Positions 1 through 11,300 of a DNA stretch of 64,000 nt are shown piece after piece. Location of the stretch: the NCBI GenBank assembly GCA_021234155.1, contig JAJEKV010000287.1:122001-186000 (forward strand). The letters run 5' to 3'. The position numbers and the translations under genes are program-made. The first letter of the stretch is position 1. Each line of letters starts with the position of its first letter. The notes beneath the pieces were generated by a model that did not search any database, was not told where the DNA came from, and saw nothing but the letters and a program-made list of their open reading frames with translations. This DNA is from Isoetes taiwanensis (Eukaryota; Streptophyta; Lycopodiopsida; Isoetales; Isoetaceae).

Positions 1-2230
1 AATGGCGAGGATTTAGAAGCGCCCGTGGTCATCGGTCTTCCATGGGTATCTCTCGCTCATGACTTTGCTTGAAGTTTTAAGTGATTCATCTTGCGGTTGA
101 TGGAATCCGTTGGGTTGGAATGAGACCACATGGCTAGGCGAAGGCCAAATTTGATGGTCAAAATTGGTTTGAGATATATTTATACCCACAATCATTATTG
201 AAGGTATTATGCATAAAGATTATTGGATGTACACCGTATATACAACCAATAATCTTTGCTACGATAGTCATCAATAATTCCTTGGCTATAAATATAGGCG
301 CATTCGACGCCACGACACATTAAAATTTGCCATGTCTCGCCATCTTCCACGAGGCCCCATGTTGACACCCTTACTTGCCTTATGACCTATGGCGATCTTT
401 ATGCTGCGAGTTGAAAGGGATCTCTCTCGATCCCCGGCTGTATGGTATAGCTACTGGTCGAAAAGAAAGACTCCCGGCCCGAGTATCATGTTACTATCCA
501 TATTGTGTGGGTTCGGGCCTTGAGGCTTTTGAGATTAATAGAATCACCAATAATTACAATCTATGACTCATGTATTTCATAACTTTATATGATATGATGA
601 TGTAGCGTGTTGTGCATGATTACATTGTTATGTTTGAGTTGTTATCTTGGTTCGATCTCACGTTTTTCGTTTTTTCCTTTTGCACGCAAGAAGGAAAGTG
701 GGTGGGGCCTTAATTTTCACGAAAGTGGAAGCCTTCATGAAACTACCTTGAGGCCATCCGAAGGGCAAAGTCGGCGGCCGCCCGGTTTTACGGAGGAGAC
801 TATTCCCGAAAAGAAAATGGAAAGCCCAATTTCTGGAAGGAAAGTGGTGGCGCCCAATTTCCTCGAGGAGGCCTCCATGAAATAAGATATTACTATTCAG
901 AAATTGCACGTCATTGGGATGTTCTCAATGTAGACAAAAACATTCTATTCACATAGGAATGGAGTACATGGATGGATTACGTAGATAATAATATCAACTA
1001 AACAACATGCGTCGAAAGCATAGGTTGAGCAGAAAGACAATAGATAATAATAGATAATATTAAACATGGGCGTTTTAGGTCAATATCAATATCGGTTCCG
1101 CAATTAGATCCCCGGTTGGAACTTCGATTATGTCTTGTCGGCGTCTGAGATCGGCCGGTCATCAATTACGCCATCGGATAGGGAGTCTTTGAGGATGAGT
1201 TTGATTACCAAAGCCACCGCGCTGCCTCTTTTCCTTCTTGTAAAGCTTCTTAAACAACGGCCAGGAAAGTGTTGTGCAGCCAAACATCCTCCATTTTCAG
1301 CAACCTCTTGAGCTTACGCCTGTAAATATGGCGTTTCAAGGAAATCAAAAGCGACCTTCGGCTCTCTACCTGCTAAGGTTATCAGGCTCATCGCCATCCT
1401 TCATCAACTCTCCACGGCGAATGAGCTTCACGAGTTGGCTTCTCATTTCTTACATTGCCATTTTGGTTTATCTCGTTCGCACCTCAACACGAAGCTGATT
1501 CGCATGAGCTAATATTGGCTCGGCGATATGGCACTGCATTTCGCTCATTGTGAATCCATAGCTGCGCCTGGTTCGGACCATTCTGACTGGCACGAATATG
1601 AATCTACACTATGCAGATTTGCGAATGCCGGCTGCTGTGGCGAGACCACGTCTACAGAAGGCGCTTGGGCGAGACACAAACTCGGTTGGCACTTTTTGGG
1701 CTTTATAGATACAAGGCCTGCCATCCCACCTACCTGCACACATTTCGAAAATTTGCATCATTCTACTAAATAAAACCCTTATTTTCTAAAAAATCGGGTA
1801 CATTTGGGAGTCATATGGACTCGGCCAAAGTCCACAATTAATGAAATTATGCTTAAAAAGCATGCATAGTTTTTATTTTTGAGCAAAAAATATACATAAA
1901 ATTTACATGCTCTTTTTCTTAAAAACCACGTCAAAACAACACATACAAATTATGGGTTGTTTCTCTTTAAAAAACAACGCATGAAAACTACACGTTTTTT
2001 GTGCGTGAAAAAGTACACTAAAATTCAGCCTTCAATTAAAAAAAAAGGGGAGGGGGTACACTAAAAACTTCTGGCGTTGTTTCTAGCATTTTCGGAACAT
2101 TACTATGGGTGGCTTTTAAGTGTTGTTTTTTTGCAAAAAAGACAGCAAAAAACTACACGTAGAGCAAATTTTGGGGTTATAGTGATTGTTGGGTTGGATA
2201 AAATTCAATGGAACTGAGGAAACTCAATGC
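1..2230. other. no recognisable gene
   Basis: I see no convincing coding region here. Open frames are short and match no family I know. Around 680-890 there are two loosely similar units sharing AAGGAAAGTG and CTTCATGAAA-type words, which suggests an old local duplication. The stretch from about 1,855 to 2,184 is a separate repeat, listed on its own. Confidence 0.5.
1855..2184. mobile_element. CACTA-like short element, copy 1
   Basis: AT-rich repeat full of words such as GTTGTTT and AAAACCAC, ending in TTTTGGGGTTATAGTG. Read from the other strand this end is CACTATAACCCCAAAA, which resembles the CACTA-type terminal inverted repeat of plant En/Spm elements. The same 3' half (CTAGCATTTTCGGAACATTA, then a GCAAAAAAGACAGCAAAAAA run) recurs near 24.7 kb and 28.8 kb. 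It has no coding capacity, so it is a non-autonomous element. Its left boundary is not clear to me. Confidence 0.5.
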
Positions 2231-2239
2231 ATGCGTTTA

Positions 2240-2616
2240 TGAACATATGTCAGGGCTGTAAAATATTTTCTGGCAAGCTATGATGAGCAAACTAAGGCCT
2301 ATAGACTGTTTGATGTGCGTAAGAGACAAATCATTGTCAGTAGAGATGTGTGTTTGATGAGAACACCCTCTACAAAGATAGAAATAAAGTACAGAAAGAT
2401 AAAAGAATGGAGAATAAGGAAGTAAAACTCATGGAGGAAAATCCACAAGACAATATTACTGCAGGTTTAGATAGTGATGAAGAAAGGGAAGAAGTACCAA
2501 TCCTAGGGGACACAAATAGGAATGATGCAACCGAGCCTGAAGAGGATGAACAAATTCCACAACAAGAAAAGGGAGATCAGAGGTTGAAAGACTTAAAGAG
2601 GAAATATGTAGCATAA
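2240..2616 (+). pseudogene. Ty1/copia retrotransposon remnant, integrase C-terminal region
   Basis: The frame just before 2,350 reads YDEQTKAYRLFDVRKRQ then IIVSRDV, followed after a two-base shift by FDENTLY. This is the conserved block after the integrase core of copia polyproteins, where family members read G-Y-x-x-x-x-K-A-Y-R-L then V-x-x-S-R-D-V-x-F-D-E. Downstream is the typical acidic linker rich in E, D and Q, ending in a stop at 2,616. No protease, full integrase or reverse transcriptase lies nearby, so this is a short decayed fragment. Confidence 0.7.
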
Positions 2617-2822
2617 TAACAAGGGTTTTTTTTTTGTGTTTTTGTACGCTTTTCACAAAGGTTTTCCTAAGATTTCATGGCGTATTCGAATAGATGTACT
2701 AATGCGTACATATAGAGTGCACCATTTCTTAGTCGTTGATTTAGCTTTTTTTTTTTCAATGGTCCAACATCCAAGGGCTCACAACAAAAGCCCTCTTTTT
2801 ATTTTAGGGGCTGAACATGTAA

Positions 2823-2890
2823 GCCTCGTCTCGTGGATAGCATTTCAGGGCAAGCCTCGTCTCGTGGATAGCATTTCAGGGCAAGCATCA
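2823..2890. repeat. 34-bp tandem duplication
   Basis: A unit starting GCCTCGTCTCGTGGATAGCA occurs twice in a row, almost perfectly. It lies just upstream of the captured gene fragments at 3.4-4.4 kb. Confidence 0.7.
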
Positions 2891-3439
2891 AAAAAACCAT
2901 TTTAGGGTTTTATTCCTTCTTCGATTCTATTTTCTTTTTGCAGGGATCGGCAGGTGAAGGCAAAAGATGACTACTCCTTAGTCGGACGAGAGGTTGGGTG
3001 CGGTGGATTTGTTAAGGTGAAAGCACGGTTGCGGCAATGGCTTTGCAAATTTTGCAATGGTGCAAAGATAGGGTTTGATGCCGGAGCTCGACCGCCTAGA
3101 TCGTTTGTTCGGGGCTATGAGCATGATCACGAGGGGAATGCGGGGACCGCACTGCATCGGTCATGCATGTGGCTCACCTTGCCCAGTGGAAGATTGAAAG
3201 CTCAAGTCTAGTGTTTTCAGAATGGGCTCCTGGAATTGGCGCTTGCAGATCAAAAAGTGTGGGCCTCTGCATGTTTGGTTGTTTACAGAGCAAGATCCCT
3301 CAAGCTTATGTACCAATTGTAACTTCTGTGGGTATCAGGAAGGCAAGTTATTACGATTTCGAGTGTCCAAATTTTTAACTGAATTACATGCTCAAAATCT
3401 AGTGTATACCGGTGCAGATACTGGGCTGCGTTTGGAATT

Positions 3440-3722
3440 TTTACAGGGATCAATATGGGGCTTGTTCTGTTCTCATCGGCAATATGCACATATATAGAAC
3501 CAGGGGCTGCAGGATCAGGAATACCTGAAATCAAAGCGTATTTAAACGGGATACATGCCCATGCACTGGGGTTCAGAATAAGCGTGATAAAGGTAAAAAG
3601 CGAAGAAACAAGTGAAAGGAAAAAATAAATAGCTAAGATACGTGAGATATGAATGCAGATGATCGGAAGCATAGCGGAAAACAGAACAGAGTTTTTGGAT
3701 CTGTAGCTGCCACATTGTGGCC
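3440..3722 (+). pseudogene. CLC chloride channel/transporter gene fragment
   Basis: The frame around 3,450-3,590 reads INMGLVLFSSAICTY then IEPGAAGSGIPEIKAYLNGI. The GSGIPE motif and the following K-x-Y-L-N-G are the anion-selectivity loop of the CLC family. The exon ends at a GTAAAAAG donor-like site (about 3,590). A second piece after an acceptor-like ACAG (about 3,690) reads FGSVAA, the next conserved CLC block. The remaining membrane helices and the CBS domains are missing, so only two adjacent exons of a host gene are present. Family assignment is firm from the motif; the parent gene is unknown. Confidence 0.7.
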
Positions 3723-3964
3723 ATTATAGAAATTTCAACTGTTTTCTCTCAAGGGGCATGTTGCTCACGGGAATGGTTACGCTCTATCTTTTCACGGGTA
3801 TTCTTTCTTTGGTTATGTGCAAAGCGATTATGGCGACTTGTGGAGTTGGGTGATGCCAAGGGTTGAAGATCGAGCTTCGAAACTTGCATGTTTCTTTCTG
3901 GTATAACATTTTTTATACTCACCGTGCTCAATTTCCCGCTTTGAGTAGTAACAAAGACACGTGT

Positions 3965-4396
3965 GCCATGCCAATATTCTGTTCTTCATCCTTATAGCAC
4001 TTTGGTTTTGCATATCGGTGCCATTTAACTCTTTTGGGAGGATATTTGCGGCTTAAAGCGGAACCTATCCATTATCTGTGAGGACTAACAGATCCCTAGG
4101 GAAATTCCAGCTCAAAAATATCTTTCTTGGTTGCTTGTTTTAGAAGCTGGAACTCTGCTTTTGGGACCCTCTTCATTGAGCTTTTCTTCATTATGTCTAG
4201 TATATGGATGGGCCGTGTATACTATGTCTTTGAATTTCTTCTTGTGGTGTTTAGCTTAAGTGGGCTGTCTCTAATCCTCTATGTTGGATACTCCCTCATG
4301 ATGGTATTTACCATAATGCTTGCAAGGGGCACAGTTGGGTTCCTAACCTCTTTCTATTTTGTGCACTACGTTTTCTCTTCAATCAAGCTAGATTGA
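3965..4396 (+). pseudogene. TM9SF (nonaspanin/EMP70) C-terminal gene fragment
   Basis: Successive frames give ILIALWFCISVP, LGGYLRLKAEPIHY, IPREIPAQKYLSWLLVLEAG, then IELFFIMSSIWMGRVYYVFE and finally GTVGFLTSFYFVHY with a C-terminal SSIKLD and stop. This is the last third of a plant TM9SF Golgi/endosome membrane protein. There are at least two frameshifts. A block normally found between the VVFSL and LSG segments (roughly 50-60 residues including two helices) is absent, so one or more exons were lost. It sits on the same strand as the CLC fragment, less than 300 bp away. Confidence 0.8.
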
Positions 4397-4903
4397 TAAA
4401 AGTTAACCGTGAGGAATTCATCTACTTCTGGTACATTGCAAAAGTAGGTGAGTTGCAGCGATGCTTTTGAAGCCAAATCATTCTGGCATATATATCAGAA
4501 GTGCCCGAATTTTTACCGAGATCCTTTCTGCAAAGCAGTCAATATTTTAACTGAATTGATTCTTATTTCATTTTAATGTTAAATGTTTATTTCTAAGAAA
4601 CTAAAAAAGGCAGCTCCACTCGTGGTATATACCCGCTGGATGGCCACATCATTCTTGCTATGGACTCGTTGGATGGCCATTTGTGCATTTCAAATGTTTC
4701 TAACATAAAACATTGTCATATCCAGATGAATGGTCGCATTTCAACAAACTATTTCAACTAAAAATGCATTGTATTAAATGAAATTGTAATGTAATGTCCT
4801 TGATGTTTTATACAATCTCTTGAATTTATAATTAATAAATACGCCCTTAAAGTTTCTCTATTTTTCCTTTTGTTAGGGCCCTAAGGGCCCAAAATTTTTT
4901 TGG

Positions 4904-5367
4904 ATATAACAATCAATACACAACTACCATTAACATTATTAACACAAACCATTGCATTTAACACATTTAAATTAAAATCCCCCTTAAACCCCCTTTGGTT
5001 TGGATGCATATTCACACGGGGGGTTACGTAGGGCAGCGAGAGCTCCAAAAATATATTTACAATACATGTACAAAATTAACACCATTAAGTACATTCTCTC
5101 AAACCTTATAGTATTTTGCAAGCCTTAATATACAGTATACAAAAACTTGTACATGCATACCCCACAAATGAGGATCGCTATGTATGGTCCAGATCTTGGA
5201 ATAAAGGGCAAATATACCCATCTGACAGCTCTCGTTGCCCGGAGTAACCCCCCGTGTGAATATGCACCCAAACCAAAGGGGTTTTAAGGGGGATTTTAAT
5301 TTAAATGTGTTAAATGCAATGGTTTGTGTTAATAATGTTAATGGTAGTTGTGTATTGATTGTTATAT
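4904..5367. repeat. large foldback (inverted) repeat
   Basis: The left arm (about 4,904-5,045) and right arm (about 5,226-5,367) are near-perfect reverse complements of about 140 bp, separated by about 180 bp. The outer ends read ATATAACAATCAATACACAA on each strand. The inner ends carry a CACGGGGGGTTAC block. Arms this similar suggest a foldback or MITE-type element that inserted fairly recently. I see no gene inside and no clear target-site duplication. Confidence 0.85.
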
Positions 5368-5399
5368 GTAGCAAAATAACAGGAGGTTCCAGGGGGATT

Positions 5400-6410
5400 T
5401 GATATGGATATAATTCTTGAAACTATAGACCATATCCCTAAAATAATTCAATGGGTTGTTATTAATAAAAAAAAAAAAAACCTTTTAAAATCTGTTCAAC
5501 AGACTTTTGCAAAGACCACTTCTGGCCAATATGCAGCCTTAAGCCAAAACAGGTGTAAATTTTGACTTAAGCCTTAAGAATGGTTAACATTTATCATCGC
5601 AAAATAAATTACCAAAAACAATCTCCTTTTGCCAATTCAATTAATTTATTCGGTCAATGCATCATGTTTACCTTTACGAAAGTTAAGAAATCGACTCTAG
5701 AATAGATAAAAAAAAAATACAGTTTAGAAGTTTCTTTATCTTCCAAATCAACACCATAGAGTGCTCAACAGACTTGTCAAAAACATATCTTCAATGTCAT
5801 CTCGTCTTGTCTTGTAGCTTTTCTAACTTTAATGGGAAAACATACATAGGAGCAGTAAACCAGAGGACAATTAGCCTTAATCAAGGTAAAACCCTAAGCA
5901 CGAGCAGGTAAGCTACGGATTTCTTGGGCTTATCGCCCTTCACCATGTATGTTTAACTTTAAACAAAGTAGACAAATGAATTTAACCAACAGGGATTAAC
6001 CTATGGTCTCTGCCCTAATTAATAGCCTGCAAGAAATTATTCTTTAGGCATGAAGTTTACTCTAAAATCCCTTAGAATCTTAATGTTAGGCCTCTTGTAA
6101 CCATACATGTTCGCATCTGCTGTATATTCCAAACAAAACAGAAATAATGACTGTTCATAATGCCCAAATAATCCTCTAAGTGACTCATATTTCCTAAGTC
6201 AAGTAGAAACTATTTTTACTTCATAGAAAATTAATTAATTCTAGCAACAAGGCCAGCCAAACATTTATGCATTATAATATAACCTTGCAGTGTATCATAC
6301 GGACAACCCAAGACTAGCTCTTAAATGAAAGTATGACAAAGTCTGAAACTAGAAGCTGGCTGTACGAAAAAATTATTATTAGCAGCTGGTGTAGTACTCA
6401 AGAGCTATAT
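5400..6410. other. AT-rich DNA, no gene seen
   Basis: Low-complexity AT-rich DNA with several homopolymer runs, for example poly(A) near 5,467 and 5,708. No open frame or motif that I can support. Confidence 0.5.
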
Positions 6411-6416
6411 TACACC

Positions 6417-6627
6417 AAATTGGGCGCCCGCCGAATTATGTCAGACGTTCAATTACAATACAACAAATTAAATCCAATAGAACGAACACGATCACAAGAA
6501 AAGTTTGTATTTCATAATTTCAAGATTACAAGATACAAGATTTTAAATTTGATCTTAGATACAAAATTACACGATAAAATACTGATTCGACAGATGTGAC
6601 TGCTGAAATTGGGCGCCCGCCCAATTT
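6417..6627. repeat. 22-bp palindrome, left-end pair
   Basis: Two copies: 6,417-6,438 (right arm with one mismatch) and 6,606-6,627 (perfect, central CC). The consensus is a 10-bp arm AAATTGGGCG, two central bases, then the reverse complement of the arm. The second copy lies 30 bp past the stop of the left gene. Confidence 0.9.
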
Positions 6628-7532
6628 CAGCAACTCTCCTAAGCTCCAACCTTTGTTCACGGGTCTGGGGGGTTCTCTTCAGTGTTGTCGACGTCAGTAT
6701 GTTGATCTTGTTGTTGCTGGGCAGCTTGCTTTATAGCTCCCATCCTGTTAATGAATTCTTCATTGCTCAGCGTGCCACCTTCTTCACCTGTCCCTCCCTC
6801 AACTGTCTCTACCTGACCGGTCTCCTTCTCCACATTTGTATTGCCTACCTCCCTTTATTCTTCCTCATCATGTAGCTCTTTATCTGGCTCCTCGTCCTGT
6901 TGACTTTGAGGTGTGTCCTTGACGAAGGATTCCTCACGATCGTTGTCCAACTATCTCATTGAATTTTGAACTACCCTCAATGACATCCTGGGTGTTCACC
7001 ACTTGGGTACCTGCCAACATATTAATTCTATCTTTTTTCATTCGAAAGACGGAAAGATCCTTACTTCCTATTCCTGCAGCCTTCTTTATTTGCCCTGCTA
7101 GGGATTCCTTACTCAGGCGGAGCGTGGACTGCAGTTCCTGAACTGTCTGAGCAGAGAATGGATTTGCTAACAGGGGATTGATTTGTAACTGTACAGGCTT
7201 GGAACCAGATTTCTTCTTCTTGCCCTCTGCAATTTTCTGCCTCCGGCGGGCCATTGATTTCTTTTCGTCCAACATTATTTCTAGTTGATCGAAGATCTGT
7301 ACTAGCTTCAGCTGGAGGTTCTCGTCCACCTCGAAGGAAGTTGCTTTGTATCCTTCGCATAGTGCTGCACGACTGAATGAACCTCCAGAAAAGAAATCAA
7401 GGACGCTGCAACCCTCCATCATTAGTTTGCGGACCAAATACGTGCAGGTCTTGGCTTGTAGTTGATTCAGAACGAGAGGTCCAGACCCACCAGCTGTAGT
7501 CTTATCACTCCACGGACGATACAACCAATACG

Positions 7533-7602
7533 CTGAAAGAGAAACTATTTCAGCAAAAACAACACATAAATTGGGCGACTGCCCTATTTGAAAGAATATT
7601 AC
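7533..7602 (-). other. 70-nt intron of the fusion gene, contains a palindrome
   Basis: The donor follows TCCGCAG as GTAATATT and the acceptor is TTTCAG before CGTATTGG. Joining the exons gives an uninterrupted CSA-AYWLY reading. The 22-bp palindrome at 7,568-7,589 (arms with two changes, central AC) fills about a third of this intron. Confidence 0.75.
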
Positions 7603-8677
7603 CTGCGGAGCACTCCACGTCTGGCAAGTTCTTCTCGATGTCCTCTGCCGCTTTAAGATGCTGGAGAAATTTCGAATGCATTTGTGGATGGTCACTGTCT
7701 ATAAAGCATAGATTCAAGTCATCCAGTGCAGGAGCTGCCGCTTGGTCTCGGGCCACGTACATGACGAGGACTAGACTCTGAAGCTCACGTACTTTGCTTT
7801 TGGATCCTGACTTTGCTTTTGGATCCTGGTAGGCTCCAATCCACACCCGACTACCACCATCTATTGTTTTCATTATTTTGCCAAGCACTCATTCAAATGC
7901 TTCACGGGCTGATGAATATCGTTATCGATATAGCTGGCTGGTCCGTTAGGATACTAATCTGATCCATGAATTTACGATACTCCTCTACCGACCATTTCTT
8001 AAGGTTCCTAAAGTCACATCCAACTAGGCGTCTTGGCGTATTCACGACATTAACACACATCCCGATTGGATTTGTGACGATTCGGGGCATTTGAAAGCCT
8101 TCGAACCCTCTTCAACTGGTCCACGGAGGTATTCGTTAACTTTTGTAATTAGAGTCTCTGGAAGATTTTCCTTCTCAACTTCTTTCCGACTCTCTGTCCA
8201 ATCACTGACACTGTTTGCAAACATTAGCATGAGGTTCTCTGTGAATATGGGATGAAACTGTCTGACTTCATCCATATTTTCGACTCGTAACTTCTTCACC
8301 TCTCTTATATATTTCAGTAATGCACGCTCAACAATGCCAATTTTTCTTAATTCTTGCGCTCTTGTCTTCATGACACGTCTTCCTTTATAAGCCTTCGTGG
8401 CCTTGATGAACGTGGTGCCTGCCATGATCTCCCTCGTTAATCTCTACAAGTTCATGGGGTGCATAGACTTCAGTGGCCGACAAGAATTGTTTGTGAACAT
8501 CCTTAGACGATCTTTGACTTCAATTCTGTCGCCATTCTCATCCTTCAGCTCGTCCTCGTAAAAAAGTTGAGCGACACGAGTGCACATATTCCAAGTTTCT
8601 TCGTCAAGATAGACGAAGTAATCATAGTCACACATGCTCTTATTCTTCAGGGTCTGTTTTGCTATAGCTAGCCATTC

Positions 8678-8914
8678 CTGCAAACAAATGATACTGTAAG
8701 ACAAGTTGAGACGACACAAGAACTGGACGAAACTACAATATGGACAGGCATTAAGGGTATGAAATTGGGCGCCCGCCCTATTTGGAGTGAGCATGCATGT
8801 GCACTCGATTGGAGATGCAGAGATTACAAGAGCTTGGAAGAATAATGCCTGGGTGAAATTGGGCGGGCGCCCGATTTGGATTGCATGGGACAAGTTAATG
8901 GGGAGATAACTTAC
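8678..8914 (-). other. 237-nt intron of the fusion gene, contains two palindromes
   Basis: The donor is GTAAGT after GCTTACTCT and the acceptor is TTTGCAG before GAATGGC. The frame is preserved across it (KGAYS then EWLAIAK). Palindromes lie at 8,762-8,783 (central CC) and 8,856-8,877 (central GG). Confidence 0.8.
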
Positions 8915-10557
8915 AGAGTAAGCGCCTTTGGTTGATTGACCACGCTTTCCTTTCTTGGGCTTGCCATACAGTTCCCACTGATTGCGAAGTTGCTGGTCCT
9001 CCTCAAAAAAGACAGCTGCGTGAATTGTCTTGACTATGATATCATTTGTTTCCTGGCTGACCTTAATATATTCCGTTGGAGTTAGGTTTCCAGCCAGTAC
9101 ACGACACTTTCTCTTGGCATAAAAGAAAAATATCAAATCTTTTAAATGCTTCCTTTCTGGGGGCCATTCCAAAGCTTGCTTCACAAGGATTTGAGCAACG
9201 GCTGTAGTGTGATTTCCATTGACGATCCAGAATTCCGCGTTGCCCAAATCACTTGCTCTCTTCCATTTCATAGCATGCCCTGTCGACGGGTCAAATGGAA
9301 CAACATCTGCACAAGGAGGATGCATTTGCATAGTTATGAAAGATTCGTAAAGGGTATCCACGTGTTCTGCACTGATGACCCTGCAAGTCATGTTTGCAGG
9401 GGCTTGATGCATCTTGAATATGTCGACGTCAATTTCGAACCCAACACCAAGTGGATAAATCCTCTCCCTATGCTTGATGTTCAACATGGCGCTCTGAGAT
9501 AATTCACGCCTACTTTCCTGTGTTAACTCCCCAGTAGAGGTTGTATACTGTACAATTGGCAATGATCCCCCTTCTTCACTATCGCTAGGCGTTTCACTGT
9601 CCTCGCTTGTCCCAGATGGAGTCTGAGGCGGAGTGGGACGTCTTCGTTTCTTAGAGGAGGTGCCTACTTGTTCTTCTGCTCTTTGTTTCTTGCTCAAGCG
9701 AAGATCAGCAGAATGTTCAGAAGATTCTCCGGCACTATTGCTCGGTTCAGAGGTTCTTGGTCTCTTATCCATACCTCCAAGCATCACAACTGGCGTCTCA
9801 ATGCTGGGGTTTGTTGTCAAAGATGATCTCTTCTTCTTTGCAGCAGTGCCTTTGTCAACTGCTACATTCTTAGACTTCTCTGCACTTTTTTATGCTTCTC
9901 CCCTCTTGGGAACTCCATATCGAGACCTCAACCAGGCCGTATCGTACACTTTTGGCTGGGCCTTCCCATGATATTCGGTATACAAGCCCTTCGACCTAGT
10001 CTGCTTGTGATCAAGAATCCACTGCCTGACTGTGTAGAAGCCGTCTATATAACAACTCCACGCTTCCTAATCCTAGAACTTTCCAAGCTCTCGTATGACT
10101 TCAGCTGCCAACCCTTTGCGGCGCAGGAGTTTTGATTTTCGGTAATGCTTGCTGACATGAGTTGGGGGTTATAAGTGGCAAGTGGAAGCCTGTATGCACG
10201 GAAGGACTTGTCCAATACGTCTTCCACATAAACCTCTATCTCGCCAGGTACCTCTGCGCTTACCAGCATATCAATTGCTATCCCAGCATTGCTTGTCTTT
10301 TTTGTCCCTGGCACGGCAAAATATAAACATAAATCCTTGAGATGGTTTGTGCTCGACTTAGAATTTACGTTTCCAATTTCAATGCACCATGTGTATTTGT
10401 CAGCAACAGAAGTGGTTTCCTCTGGAACTACTTCTATCCCTTGAAATGTCACATCCTGTTCTGTCTCTTTCGCAGCAGCAACAGCCTGCGGTATCCCAGG
10501 TCCATAGCCGGGCAAGCGGGCAGTCTGTTTTGTCCTTGCCATTACTCCTGCATTGCA

Positions 10558-11300
10558 TCAAACAAGAATTAAGTTCTGCTTACCCAAAGTACCATGAAGT
10601 ACAAGTTGACCGACAGTATTATAGTAAATTGGGCGGGCGCCCAATTTGCAAAGGGGGCGGAAGATGTCCAAGAAATCCTGGATACCCCTCGGCATACAAT
10701 TTTGAGATAAATTGGGTGCCCGCCCAATATAGTTGTCTTGAAGTAAAGTGGAATGTTTGAGGGGGCGCCAGGGGAGAGGCATGTCATTGTGAAATTGGGC
10801 GCCACTAGCCTCACAAGCTCGTGATCCGCTCAGAGCTGTGATTTACAGTCAAATAGGGTGGGCGCCCAATTTAGAGAGCGGGAAGGAAGGTGAGGTCTTC
10901 GACTTTCTAGCAAAGCACCTGTTGAAAGCTGCGATTCACAGAAAAATAGGGCGGACGCCCATTTTCCTGACGGAAGCAAGGTTAGGTGGATCGACTATCA
11001 GGCACATTACCTGCTGAAAGCAGTGATTATCAGAAAAATAGGGTGGGCGCCCATTTTACAGAGAAGTAAGTTTAGGTGGTTCGACTATCAAGGTGGCACA
11101 TGACATGCTCAAATAGTTGATTAGGAGGATTAGAAGGAAAGAATAGAGAGGGATTAGAAGGAAAAACAATTCATTATTGCAGTAACTGCAGGACAGACCC
11201 AGAATGAAGGGGAAGATAGAATAGATGTTATGATAGAATAGATGTTATGTTGTCTTGGGAAGCTTTATTAAAAAATAAATAAAGTGACAGCAACCCGGCA
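10558..11300. promoter_or_regulatory. shared upstream region with a palindrome array
   Basis: This lies directly upstream of the H3-tail gene. It holds full palindromes at 10,626-10,647, 10,709-10,730, 10,851-10,872, 10,944-10,965 and 11,036-11,057, and a half site at 10,792-10,804. The last three sit in a loosely repeated unit of about 90 bp sharing GGTT/GATCGACTATCA and GCTGAAAG words. Five near-complete sites in about 430 bp, beside a gene start, look like an operator or binding-site array; the bound protein is not known. Confidence 0.65.

Larger units (their letters stand above)
6657..10542 (-). pseudogene. H3-tail-mimic / ParB-like / DNA-methyltransferase-like fusion protein (broken)
   Basis: One gene of about 1,190 codons in three exons: 10,542-8,915, 8,677-7,603 and 7,532-6,657. 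The start is the first ATG after an in-frame TGA (10,558-10,560). Residues 1-9 are MARTKQTAR, identical to the histone H3 N-terminus. Then comes an unrecognised domain to about 10,048, a segment reading FYTVRQWILDHK that faintly recalls a chromo-like fold, and a basic, Ser-rich linker with KKKR and KKRRR (possible nuclear signals). A ParB/sulfiredoxin-like segment follows (IYPLGVGFEIDVDIF to WIVNGNHTTAVAQ, 9,480-9,200). The C-terminal third has KKWSVEEYRKFM, then GSRVWIGAY, then SVLDFFSGGSFSRAALCEGY (about 7,405), resembling motif I of beta-class adenine/cytosine-N4 methyltransferases placed last. A clear DPPY motif is not visible; TNPIG near 8,075 may be its remnant. Breaks: frameshift near 10,046, stop at 9,890-9,892, TAG at 8,444-8,446, and frameshifts near 8,085, 7,900 and 6,945. 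Confidence 0.6.

Noticed and set aside
845-860. GGCGCCCAATTT near 0.85 kb as another element palindrome
   Set aside because: Only one arm is present and the flanks differ, so I did not count it with the 22-bp sites.
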